From: Pseudomonadota bacterium
Lineage (GTDB): Bacteria > Pseudomonadota > Gammaproteobacteria > Burkholderiales > Thiobacillaceae
DNA: 10,060 bases
Assembly: GCA_021802595.1 (NCBI GenBank)
Contig: JAJZRT010000085.1
Location: 1-10,060, forward strand
Direction: 5' to 3'
Below, one piece after another: positions 1 through 7,523 of the stretch (the stretch's first letter is position 1; the number at the start of each line of letters is the position of its first letter). Both the position numbers and the translations under genes were made by a program. The notes below the pieces were generated by a model, which had not been told where the DNA came from, ran no database searches, and saw nothing but the letters and a program-made list of their open reading frames with translations.

Positions 1-1193
<1,193 letters not shown>

Positions 1194-1232
1194 CTAGATA
1201 TGAATTTGGTTGGATTGCGTGCGGGTGGCGGC

Positions 1233-1523
1233 TTACTGCTCGACCACGCCCATGATGTCTTCTTCGCGCATCACCAGCAGCTCTTCGCCCTCGACCTTGA
1301 CGGTCTGGCCGGCGTACTTGCCGAACAGCACGCGGTCGCCGACTTTCACGTCGAGCGGGATCAGCTTGCCCTGGTCGTCTTTCTTGCCCGCGCCGACGGC
1401 GATGATTTCGCCCTGGTCGGGCTTTTCGGCGGCGGTGTCGGGGATCACGATGCCGGAAGCAGTCTTGCGCTCTTCCTCCATGCGTTTGACAATCACTCGG
1501 TCGTGCAGAGGACGGATTTTCAT
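1233..1523 (-). CDS. groES: Co-chaperonin GroES (10 kDa subunit)
   Basis: This is the heptameric lid of the GroEL cage, cytoplasmic. The 96-residue product [21 protein letters not shown]... has the full family length. The N-terminal beta-strand motif [12 protein letters not shown] covers residues 3-14. The mobile loop (about 17-33) carries the GIVIP tripeptide region that docks on GroEL. The roof loop is about 44-56, followed by [15 protein letters not shown] and a C-terminal [13 protein letters not shown] at 1523 is preceded by a GGAGA Shine-Dalgarno (complement of 1531-1535). It is the first gene of a groES-groEL operon. The roughly 100-nt leader starts inside the CIRCE operator, so HrcA repression and heat-shock sigma factor activation are both expected. 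Nothing is unusual about the protein. Confidence 0.98.
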   Translation of the reverse strand: MKIRPLHDRVIVKRMEEERKTASGIVIPDTAAEKPDQGEIIAVGAGKKDDQGKLIPLDVKVGDRVLFGKYAGQTVKVEGEELLVMREEDIMGVVEQ

Positions 1524-1555
1524 TGCAAAGTCTCCATTGCGGTACGTTGATGACC

Positions 1556-1570
1556 GGCAGCTTGGCTGCC
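1556..1570 (-). other. Small hairpin in the groESL 5' leader
   Basis: On the transcribed (minus) strand the leader reads GGCAGC-CAA-GCTGCC, a perfect 6-bp GC-rich stem with a 3-nt loop. It lies between the CIRCE element and the groES ribosome-binding site, 20 nt upstream of the latter. It does not occlude the Shine-Dalgarno sequence. It could protect the 5' end of the mRNA or simply be chance in GC-rich DNA. The structure is seen; a function is not established. Confidence 0.3.
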
Positions 1571-1600
1571 CGATAAATTAAGGAGGCGGCGAACATGTTG

Positions 1601-1627
1601 TTAGCACTCGCCGCCATCGAGTGCTAA
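1601..1627 (-). promoter_or_regulatory. CIRCE operator (HrcA binding site) of groESL
   Basis: The sequence TTAGCACTC (1601-1609), a 9-nt spacer and GAGTGCTAA (1619-1627) is an exact match to the CIRCE consensus inverted repeat. HrcA, the heat-labile repressor, binds this element and lowers groESL expression at normal temperature. GroEL is known to help HrcA fold, giving feedback. The site lies just downstream of the promoter -10 region and overlaps the expected transcription start, so bound HrcA would block initiation. hrcA itself is not in the window. Confidence 0.96.
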
Positions 1628-1656
1628 TGGTAGGGGCGTAAGGTTTCAATTTCAAG
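1627..1656 (-). promoter_or_regulatory. groESL promoter: sigma32-type, overlapping a sigma70-type reading
   Basis: Read on the minus strand, CTTGAAA (complement of 1650-1656) is followed after 13 nt by CCCC (complement of 1633-1636). This matches the heat-shock sigma32 pattern CTTGAAA-N11-16-CCCCAT. The same DNA can be read as a sigma70 promoter: TTGAAA (1650-1655), 17-nt spacer, TACCAT (1627-1632). The expected start falls inside the adjacent CIRCE element. Positive heat-shock control plus HrcA repression is a known arrangement in betaproteobacteria. No transcript data are available here, so the start site is predicted only. Confidence 0.8.
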
Positions 1657-1699
1657 TCCATGGACAATTTTGGCTGCCACCGGCAGCATCCCGGCGCGA

Positions 1700-2236
1700 T
1701 CAATAATGGAGCTGGACGTAGCCCTCCTGGACCAGTTCGATGATGCGGGCCACAGCTCCCTCGTTCACTTTGACGCCTGGCAGCAGATCGTCATTGACCC
1801 AGTGGTGTGCCTTCATCGAGACGGCGCACTCTTCCACGAGGACACCTTGTTTCAACAGCTCGGCGACCGCGCTCTTGTACGGGTTGCCCGTACTGCCTTG
1901 CGTAAAGGCGTTGAAGGCCTTGTCGTTCAGGAGCAGATAGGCGCCATCGCCATGAAACACGCCGATGATCTGGCCCTTGGTTCCGTCCCGCTTGTAGCGC
2001 TGGGCGAGTTGGTGCATGTATCCGATGCCGACCGGCGTGTCGCCCATTTCGTTGGAGGCGTGATCCATGTTGAAGACGACATTGGCTTGTTTCAGGCGAA
2101 TGGGAATGTCGATGCGGATGCCCGCCTGGGCTTTGCCGTCGGCCGGGTCGGAGGCGTAGGCTGGCGAGTGCGCGCCCAGTCCAGCCGTCAGGAAAATGGG
2201 CGCCAGGAAAATGGCTGCGAACGATTTCTTTTGCAT
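1700..2236 (-). CDS. Sec-exported DsrE/DsrF-family protein (periplasmic sulfur-relay-like)
   Basis: The 178-residue protein starts with a clear Sec signal peptide: lysines at 3-4, a hydrophobic core around 6-21, and likely cleavage after AYA (26-28). The mature part has the DsrE/F alpha-beta layout: ANVVFNMDHAS (about 51-61), a central strand QIIGVFHGDGAYLLL (89-103), then VLVEECAVSMKAHHW (132-146), and a C-terminal IIELVQEGYVQLHY. Cys137 is the only cysteine and sits where DsrE-like sulfur carriers often place their active Cys. Cytoplasmic DsrE and TusD proteins pass persulfide sulfur, whereas the exported versions are poorly understood. The start at 2236 follows an AAGG-type ribosome-binding site. 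It is transcribed toward groESL and ends only 43 nt before the groESL -35, without a convincing terminator, so some readthrough is possible. The family call is firm; the function is inference. Confidence 0.85.
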   Translation of the reverse strand: MQKKSFAAIFLAPIFLTAGLGAHSPAYASDPADGKAQAGIRIDIPIRLKQANVVFNMDHASNEMGDTPVGIGYMHQLAQRYKRDGTKGQIIGVFHGDGAYLLLNDKAFNAFTQGSTGNPYKSAVAELLKQGVLVEECAVSMKAHHWVNDDLLPGVKVNEGAVARIIELVQEGYVQLHY

Positions 2237-2661
2237 ACATCCTTCTTTCAGAAACGGGTTGATTGTCGGGGAGCCGGTCGAATGGCCGTTGATCGGGAAT
2301 CCCGTTCGGGCTCCATTTGGCCGACCGCCTGCGTTTCCGGCCCGGGAATCGCGAGGGCGCAGATTGCTCGGCGGGCGCGCGCGGATGCGACTGGGGCGTC
2401 GTGCCGAAGTTCCGAATGAATCGTCCCTGATTACCCTGACAGGCCTCGCCGCGCTGGGGGACGCGGTGTCGGGTTCGCGCGATACCCGGGAAGTCGCGAA
2501 TGCGGAAATCCCGATCGGCTAGAATTCGGCGCTCGATTGACCATCGCGTCGATCGGCACGAACCCGCGTCGCCATCGAGTGGCCGGTCGATTCCGGGCCA
2601 CGCCAGGATGGCGATGGGTGCTGGACCTCCGATGAACTGGGCCAAGTCGCTATCGAACTCA
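2237..2661. other. Divergent intergenic region between the dsrE-like gene and bioA
   Basis: This 425-bp stretch has no gene I can support; the open frames through it show no recognisable protein. It must hold the dsrE-like promoter (minus) and the bioA promoter (plus). Plus-strand TAGAAT at 2520-2525 resembles a -10 box, but no acceptable -35 lies 16-18 nt upstream. A near-identical pair occurs at 2341-2354 (CCCGGGAATCGCGA) and 2485-2499 (CCCGGGAAGTCGCGA), differing by one inserted G. A short near-palindrome CGGGA-A-TCCCG lies at 2294-2304. No tRNA, riboswitch or BirA-type operator was recognised. Confidence 0.5.
2386..2413 (-). promoter_or_regulatory. Candidate ECF-sigma (RpoE-like) promoter for the dsrE-like gene
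   Basis: On the minus strand GGAACTT (complement of 2407-2413) is followed after 15 nt by GTCGCA (complement of 2386-2391). GGAACTT with a downstream GTC at 15-16 nt is the pattern of sigmaE-type extracytoplasmic stress promoters. It would give a leader of roughly 140 nt before the dsrE-like ATG at 2236. An envelope-stress promoter would suit an exported protein, but short matches arise by chance and no sigma70 alternative was excluded experimentally. Confidence 0.3.
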
Positions 2662-3975
2662 ATGACAACCGACAACGATCTTTTACGCCGTACCCGCGCC
2701 GCGGTCTGGCACCCCTGCACCCAGATGAAAGCGCTGGAAGCCACGCCGCCGCTGGCGATCGCGCGCGGCGAGGGGGCGTGGCTCATCGATCCGGACGGGC
2801 GGCGCTACCTCGACGCGATCTCGAGCTGGTGGGTCAACCTGTTCGGCCACTGCAACCCGCGCATCAACGCCGCCATCACCGACCAGCTCGGCAAGATCGA
2901 GCACGTGATGCTGGCCGGCGCCACCCATGCGCCGGTGGTCGAGCTCTCCGAGCGGCTGGCGCAGCTGACCGGCCTGGGTCACGCCTTCTATGGCTCGGAC
3001 GGCGCCTCGGCCACCGAGGTCGCCCTGAAAATGAGCGCTCACTTCTGGCGTAACGCAGGCCAGCCTGAGAAGAATGGCTTCATCAGCCTCAGGAACGGCT
3101 ACCATGGCGAAACCGTCGGCGCGCTGTCGGTGACCGATATTCCGCTGTTCAAGTCGACCTATGAACCGCTGCTGCGGCACACGGTGCAGGTCCCGACCCC
3201 CGATGCGCGGCTGGCCGAACCCGGAGAAACCGCCGAGGCTTACGCGCTGCGCTGCGCCGCCGCCCTGGAAGCGCATCTCATCGGACACGCCGCCACCACG
3301 GCCGCCTTCATTGTCGAGCCGCTGGTGCAGGGGGCGGCCGGCATGGCGATGTACCCTCCGGCGTACCTGACCCGTGTCCGCGAACTGTGCACGCAATACC
3401 AGGTGCACCTGATCGCCGACGAGATCGCCGTCGGATTCGGCCGCACCGGAACGATGTTCGCCTGCTCGCAGGCGGGTGTGAAACCCGACTTCCTCTGCCT
3501 GTCCAAGGGCATCACCGGCGGCTACCTGCCGCTGTCGGCGGTGCTGACGACCGACGACGTCTTTGCCGCGTTTTACGGCGACGAGACCGCGCGCGGCTTC
3601 CTGCATTCGCATTCCTACACCGGCAACCCGCTCGCCTGCCGCGCGGCGCTGGCGGTGCTGGACATCTTCGCGCAGGATGACGTGATCGCCACCAACCGGG
3701 CGAAGGCTGTCGAATTCACCAATATCCTGTCGGAGCTGGTGGCGCACCCACGGGTGCGCCACTTCCGTCACCTGGGCATGATCTGGGCGTTCGACGTGGC
3801 GAATGCCGCCCCGGATTTCGCCACACGCTTCCACCAGGCGGCGCTGAAGCAGGGCGTGTTCATTCGTCCGATCGGTCAGACGGTGTATGTCATGCCGCCC
3901 TATGTCACACGCTCCGACGAGATGCGCGGCGTGCTGGCCGTGATGCGGGGCTGTCTCGACGATCCGGGCATCTGA
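2662..3975 (+). CDS. bioA: Adenosylmethionine-8-amino-7-oxononanoate aminotransferase (DAPA synthase)
   Basis: This is the PLP enzyme of biotin synthesis that converts 7-keto-8-aminopelargonate to 7,8-diaminopelargonate, using S-adenosylmethionine as amino donor, in the cytoplasm. With ATG at 2662 it is 437 residues (E. coli 429). Landmarks are SSWW (54-57), the phosphate-binding GSDGASATEVALKM (111-124), NGYHGET with Tyr148, the cofactor Asp253 in IADEIAVGFGRTG, the Schiff-base Lys282 in LSKGITGG, HSYTGNPLAC (317-326), and the carboxylate-binding Arg402 in IRPIGQTVYVMPPY. The frame stays open upstream to 2500, but the N-terminus MTTDNDLLRR...WHPCTQMK fits the family and the upstream residues do not. 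The ribosome-binding site is weak, so starts at 2614 or 2632 cannot be fully excluded. The residue matching E. coli Tyr17 is Cys19. No other bio gene is nearby, and the gene stands alone. Confidence 0.95.
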   Translation: MTTDNDLLRRTRAAVWHPCTQMKALEATPPLAIARGEGAWLIDPDGRRYLDAISSWWVNLFGHCNPRINAAITDQLGKIEHVMLAGATHAPVVELSERLAQLTGLGHAFYGSDGASATEVALKMSAHFWRNAGQPEKNGFISLRNGYHGETVGALSVTDIPLFKSTYEPLLRHTVQVPTPDARLAEPGETAEAYALRCAAALEAHLIGHAATTAAFIVEPLVQGAAGMAMYPPAYLTRVRELCTQYQVHLIADEIAVGFGRTGTMFACSQAGVKPDFLCLSKGITGGYLPLSAVLTTDDVFAAFYGDETARGFLHSHSYTGNPLACRAALAVLDIFAQDDVIATNRAKAVEFTNILSELVAHPRVRHFRHLGMIWAFDVANAAPDFATRFHQAALKQGVFIRPIGQTVYVMPPYVTRSDEMRGVLAVMRGCLDDPGI

Positions 3976-3985
3976 GCGGGAGGGT

Positions 3986-4014
3986 TTGACGGCCGTCCCG
4001 CACCTGCTTAACAT
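3986..4014 (+). promoter_or_regulatory. Sigma70-type promoter of the tetR-exporter operon
   Basis: TTGACG (3986-3991), a 17-nt spacer and TAACAT (4009-4014) match the sigma70 consensus at 5/6 and 4/6 positions with ideal spacing. It begins 10 nt after the bioA stop. The expected transcript starts near 4020, inside the inverted repeat at 4013-4030, giving a leader of about 30 nt before the tetR ATG at 4049. Confidence 0.6.
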
Positions 4015-4030
4015 AGTAATCAGTAACTAT
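4013..4030 (+). promoter_or_regulatory. Candidate TetR operator (inverted repeat over the start site)
   Basis: ATAGT (4013-4017), 8 nt and ACTAT (4026-4030) form an inverted repeat. It overlaps the last base pairs of the -10 box and the predicted transcription start. AT-rich sequence stands out here in otherwise GC-rich DNA. TetR-family dimers usually bind imperfect palindromes of this size next to their own gene. Autorepression by the product of the gene at 4049 is the natural inference; binding is not shown. Confidence 0.45.
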
Positions 4031-4048
4031 CCTGAATGGGGCCGAGGC

Positions 4049-4681
4049 ATGTCAGGCGAACCTGTACGCAAACGACTGCCTGCGGACGCGCGCCGTGAGG
4101 AGATCATTCGCGTGACGCTGGCGCTGGCGGCCAAGCAGGGCGTCGACGACGTCACCACGCAGGACATGGCACAGGCGATGGGCGTCACCCAGGGGGCGGT
4201 GTTCAGGCATTTCCCCAGCAAGGACGCGATCTGGCTTGCGGTCATGCAGTGGGTGCGCGAGCGCCTGCTAGCCGTGCTGGAGTGCGCCGTGGCGAAAGGC
4301 CGCGATCCCCTGGACGCCCTGGAGCGCATGTTCTTTGCCCACATCGAGTTCATCGCCGGCCATCCGGCGATTCCGCGCGTGCTGACGTCGGACCACCTGC
4401 ACGGGCGCAGCCCGGCGCTGCGCAGCCTCGTCTCCGACATCATGCTCGGTTACGAAGCGAGGGTCGCCGGCCTGCTGGACCAGGCCAAGTCACGGGGGCT
4501 GGCCAGCGCCGACCTCGACACGCACGCCGCCGCCACGCTCTATATCGGCATGATCCAGGGCCTCGTACTGCAGACCTCGATCCTGCGCAGCCGCCGCACA
4601 CTCGCAGCGGAAGCCGCGCGCACCTTCCCTGTCTTCATGCAGGCCATCCGGCCGTCACCCGCCCAAGGAGTCAAACCATGA
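4049..4681 (+). CDS. TetR/AcrR-family transcriptional regulator
   Basis: The protein is 210 residues, the usual TetR size. The N-terminal DNA-binding domain runs from about 13 to 62 (DARREEIIRVTLALAAKQG, then helix-turn-helix TTQDMAQAMGVTQGAVFRHF with PSKDAIW). The C-terminal ligand-binding and dimer domain has helices around 66-82, 88-104, 122-148 and 157-180. ATG at 4049 has a GAGG ribosome-binding site 4 nt upstream. The open frame to 3986 would need the promoter -35 as a start codon and adds residues with no TetR character. Its stop overlaps the next gene's start (ATGA), so it is the first gene of the exporter operon. Regulators in this position usually repress the pump and respond to its substrate. 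The ligand cannot be read from sequence. Confidence 0.93.
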   Translation: MSGEPVRKRLPADARREEIIRVTLALAAKQGVDDVTTQDMAQAMGVTQGAVFRHFPSKDAIWLAVMQWVRERLLAVLECAVAKGRDPLDALERMFFAHIEFIAGHPAIPRVLTSDHLHGRSPALRSLVSDIMLGYEARVAGLLDQAKSRGLASADLDTHAAATLYIGMIQGLVLQTSILRSRRTLAAEAARTFPVFMQAIRPSPAQGVKP

Positions 4682-5142
4682 AACGCTACGCCCTTTGCAT
4701 CACGGTGCTGATGAGTCTCGGCGCCCCCTCGTTGCACGCCGAGGACCACCACGCCCCGGTCCATGACTCACGCGCCATCCTCGAGCTGAGCCCTGCCGAA
4801 CGCGCCATGATCCTGGACGAAATGCGCCTGTTTTTGAGCGGCGTGCAGGAGATGACCGGCGCGCTCGGCCGCCAGGACATGCCCGCTGCTGCTGCCTCGC
4901 GCGCCATGGGCCAGCAGATGGTGCACGAGGTGCCGCCGGCGCTGCGCGCCAGGCTGCCGCCGGAGTTCCGCCAGTTGGGCTTCTCGGTGCATCGCGACTT
5001 CGATCAGATCGCGCTCGATGCCGAAAGCCTGAAGGACGTCAGCCACAGCCTGAACCAGCTCTCGTCCACGCTGCAGAAGTGCGTCGCCTGCCATGCCATC
5101 TACCAGATCCCGTCGTCATCGCTGCCCGCAGGCAGCCACTGA
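4678..5142 (+). CDS. Periplasmic c-type cytochrome, c'/c556-like (C-terminal CXXCH)
   Basis: The 154-residue protein has a Sec signal peptide (KR at 2-3, hydrophobic 5-18, likely cut after LHA near 21). It has a mostly helical body and a single haem c attachment motif, CVACH (Cys135, Cys138, His139), close to the C-terminus. Haem at the end of a small helical domain is the layout of class II cytochromes (c', c556). Helix A would be about 39-62 and is rich in Met (43, 48, 59), any of which could be a distal ligand. It could carry electrons, bind NO or another small ligand, or sense redox state. ATG at 4678 overlaps the tetR stop by 4 nt and has an AAGGAG site 9 nt upstream, so it is co-translated with the regulator. 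Six nt separate it from the adaptor gene. A cytochrome inside an ABC exporter operon is unusual. Maturation would need Ccm genes elsewhere. Confidence 0.82.
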   Translation: MKRYALCITVLMSLGAPSLHAEDHHAPVHDSRAILELSPAERAMILDEMRLFLSGVQEMTGALGRQDMPAAAASRAMGQQMVHEVPPALRARLPPEFRQLGFSVHRDFDQIALDAESLKDVSHSLNQLSSTLQKCVACHAIYQIPSSSLPAGSH

Positions 5143-5148
5143 TCTGTC

Positions 5149-6312
5149 ATGACCTTCGGCAAGCACTTCGTCCTGCCCGCGCTGGGTGCGCTGGCCTTCC
5201 TTGCCGCCTTCGCGTGGCTGCTGACGACGCGCGGGCCACTTGCGCCGGTTGGCGTCGAGACCGCCGCGGCGGTGCGTGCCGACCTCAGCCCGGCCGTCTA
5301 CGGCATCGGCACGGTGGAGGCGCAGCATCCCTACAGCGTAGGCCCGACCCAGTCGGGGCGCGTGTTGCGCGTACTGGTCGACCAGGGTGACCGCGTCAGG
5401 GCCGGGCAGCTGCTGGCCGAAATGGATCCGGTGGACATGCGCCAGCGGATCGCGGCAACGGCGAGTGCGGCGGCGCGCGCGCGCCAGGCAGCGCTCGCCG
5501 CCCAGGCCCTGGTGGCCGAGGCGGACAGCCGGACGCGCCTGGCGCAGGCCAACAGCGAACGCTATCAGGCGCTTTACCGGCAGCATTTCGTCGCCCGCGA
5601 GATGGCCGACAGTCGCAGCAACGAAGCCGCCATCGCTCAAGCCGCGCTGGCGGCGGCGCGTGCCAGCGCTGCCGCTGCCGCACGCGATGTCGGCCGCGCC
5701 GAAGCCGAACTGCGCGCGATCGGCGAGGTGAGCGCCAGCCTCGAGCTGCGCAGCCCGGTCGACGGCGTGGTGACCGCACGCGAAGCCGAGCCCGGCGCCA
5801 CCGTGGTCGCGGGACAGGCGGTGCTGCGCCTGGTCGACCCGGCCCGGTTGTGGGTGCGCGCGCGCGTCGACCAGGCGCACGCGCACGGCATCGCGCCTGG
5901 CCAGCCCGCGGACATCGCACTGCGCTCTGCACCGGGCACGGCCCTGCCGGGCAGGGTGGCGCGCATCGAATTGCAGAGCGACGCACTGACCGAGGAGCGC
6001 ATCGTCGACGTGGCCTTCGACCCGCCACCAGCGCAGTTGTATCTGGGCGAGTTGGCCGAGGTGAACATCCGTCTGCCAGGGGTGAGGCAGGCGCTGACGG
6101 TGCCGCGCGCCGCCGTGGTGCGCCGGGACAGCCGGGTGGGCGTGTGGCGTGCGGTCGATGGCCGCGCCCGCTTCCGGCCGGTGAAAACGGGCATGGAGAG
6201 CGTCGACGCGGTGCAGGTCGTCGCCGGCCTCGACGTCGGTGATCGCTTCGTCGTCTACAGCGAGAAACAGCTAGACGACGGCATGCGCGTGCGGCGCTTG
6301 CCGCCGCGCTGA
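5149..6312 (+). CDS. Periplasmic adaptor (membrane fusion protein) of an ABC exporter, HlyD/AcrA type
   Basis: The 387-residue adaptor links an inner-membrane transporter to an outer-membrane channel. An N-terminal anchor helix (about 7-26) has no lipobox cysteine. Then come the first half of the lipoyl domain (GTVEAQHPYSVGPTQSGRVL..., 55-95), a long Ala/Arg/Glu-rich coiled-coil hairpin (about 97-190), the second lipoyl half (LELRSPVDGVVTAREAEPGATV, 198-219), a beta-barrel domain (about 232-310) and a membrane-proximal domain (LTVPRAAVVRRD..., 316-385). It lies 6 nt after the cytochrome and 17 nt before the permease, so it belongs to the ABC pair and not to an RND pump. No TolC-like gene is visible. 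The ribosome-binding site is weak, which suggests coupling to the upstream gene. Substrate is unknown. Confidence 0.9.
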   Translation: MTFGKHFVLPALGALAFLAAFAWLLTTRGPLAPVGVETAAAVRADLSPAVYGIGTVEAQHPYSVGPTQSGRVLRVLVDQGDRVRAGQLLAEMDPVDMRQRIAATASAAARARQAALAAQALVAEADSRTRLAQANSERYQALYRQHFVAREMADSRSNEAAIAQAALAAARASAAAAARDVGRAEAELRAIGEVSASLELRSPVDGVVTAREAEPGATVVAGQAVLRLVDPARLWVRARVDQAHAHGIAPGQPADIALRSAPGTALPGRVARIELQSDALTEERIVDVAFDPPPAQLYLGELAEVNIRLPGVRQALTVPRAAVVRRDSRVGVWRAVDGRARFRPVKTGMESVDAVQVVAGLDVGDRFVVYSEKQLDDGMRVRRLPPR

Positions 6313-6329
6313 AGCGGAGCCAGGTTGCC

Positions 6330-7523
6330 ATGATCAACCTCGCCGGGCGCGACATCGCCCACCATCTCAAGAGCTACCTGCTGACCGGGTTTGGCTTGGG
6401 GCTGCTGATCGGCGTGACGCTGACCATGGCCGGGGTGTATCGCGGCATGGTCGACGACGCCAGGGTGTTGTTGCGCGCGGTCGACGCCGACGTCTGGGTG
6501 GTGCAGCAGAATACGCTGGGCCCGTTCGCCGAGCCATCGAGCGTGCCGGATGACCTTTATCGCGCGCTGCTGGGCATCGACGGCGTCGAGGAGGCCGGCA
6601 ACGTCGCCTACCTCACGATGCAGGTATCGCACCAGGGCAGGTCGCAGCGTGTGATGGTCGCGGGCTTCGAGGCCGGCAAGCCCGGTGGGCCGGCCTTTCT
6701 GGTCGCCGGCCGCCCCATCGCCCGTTCGCATTATGAGGCGGTGGCCGACGCCAGGACCGGCCTGCGGGTCGGTGACGTCGTGCGCATCCGCCGCAACGAC
6801 TTCACCGTGGTCGGCCTGACCCGGCGCATGGTGTCGTCGAATGGTGACCCGATGCTGTTTGTCCCGCTGAAGGACGCGCAAGAGGCGCAGTTTCTCAAGG
6901 ACAACGACGCCATCGTCGAGGACCGCCGGCGGCTCGACGCCAATCCCGCGCTCAACCGGCCGGGCCAGCCAGGCGTGCTCGATGCGGTGCAGGCGATCCA
7001 GGCGTCCAGCCACAAGGTCAACGCCGTGCTGCTGCGGCTGAGACCGGGCACCGACGCGCGCAACGCGGCCGCCACGATCGCGCGCTGGCAGCGCTACACG
7101 GCGTATACGCGCGACGACATGGAGGAAATCCTGGTGGCCAAGCTGATCGCCACCGCGGCGAAGCAGATTGGGCTGTTTCTCGTCATCCTCGCGGTGGTGA
7201 GTGCGGCCATCGTCGCCTTCATCATCTACACGATGACGCTCGGCAAGATCAAGGAAATCGCCGTGCTGAAGCTGATCGGCACGAAAAACCGCACCATCGC
7301 CGCGATGATCGTGCAGGAGGCGCTGGGCCTCGGCGTCATCGGCTTCTTCGTCGGCAAGTTCGCCGCCACCCTGTGGGCGCCGGCCTTCCCCAAGTACGTG
7401 CTGCTCGAAACCGGCGATGCGCTGCGTGCCTTCGTGCTGACGCTGGTGGTGTGCGCGCTGGCGTCGGTGCTGGCGATCCGCGCCGCGCTCAGGATCGACC
7501 CGGCGGAGGCAATTGGTGGCTGA
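6330..7523 (+). CDS. ABC exporter permease, MacB/DevC (FtsX-like) type
   Basis: The protein is 397 residues. One N-terminal membrane helix (about 15-37) is followed by a large periplasmic domain (about 38-275) of the MacB periplasmic-core type. A C-terminal FtsX-like block has three helices (about 278-302, 326-350, 365-385). The cytoplasmic stretch GKIKEIAVLKLIGTKNRTI (305-323) is the typical coupling segment of this family, and the tail RIDPAEAIGG matches the MacB/LolC/DevC C-terminus. These type VII transporters often work as mechanotransmitters that move substrate from the periplasm outward and need an adaptor, which is encoded just upstream. A GGAG site precedes ATG 6330. The ATPase gene starts before this one stops. 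DevC-like is the best fit because the ATPase is a separate protein, unlike MacB itself. Confidence 0.91.
   Translation: MINLAGRDIAHHLKSYLLTGFGLGLLIGVTLTMAGVYRGMVDDARVLLRAVDADVWVVQQNTLGPFAEPSSVPDDLYRALLGIDGVEEAGNVAYLTMQVSHQGRSQRVMVAGFEAGKPGGPAFLVAGRPIARSHYEAVADARTGLRVGDVVRIRRNDFTVVGLTRRMVSSNGDPMLFVPLKDAQEAQFLKDNDAIVEDRRRLDANPALNRPGQPGVLDAVQAIQASSHKVNAVLLRLRPGTDARNAAATIARWQRYTAYTRDDMEEILVAKLIATAAKQIGLFLVILAVVSAAIVAFIIYTMTLGKIKEIAVLKLIGTKNRTIAAMIVQEALGLGVIGFFVGKFAATLWAPAFPKYVLLETGDALRAFVLTLVVCALASVLAIRAALRIDPAEAIGG

Noticed and set aside
1673..1687. GCTGCC-ACC-GGCAGC hairpin after the dsrE-like gene, as a terminator
   Set aside because: The stem is only 6 bp with a 3-nt loop, and on the minus strand it is followed by CAAAATT instead of a T-tract.
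2500..2661. In-frame upstream extension of bioA as coding sequence
   Set aside because: The 54 extra residues resemble no BioA N-terminus and would place the start inside the promoter region.
3976..4001. GCGGGA...TCCCGC inverted repeat after bioA (with inner palindrome GACGGCCGTC), as a terminator
   Set aside because: It has no T-tract, and it contains the -35 box of the next promoter; at most a weak or factor-dependent stop.
2683..4014. Long minus-strand open frame opposite bioA (about 443 codons)
   Set aside because: Composition is Arg/Gly/His-rich as expected from the complement of a high-GC gene; the plus strand carries an unmistakable BioA.
5437..5720. Ala/Arg-rich repetitive-looking stretch in the adaptor gene, as a tandem repeat
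   Set aside because: It is the normal coiled-coil hairpin of a membrane fusion protein; there is no exact DNA repeat unit.
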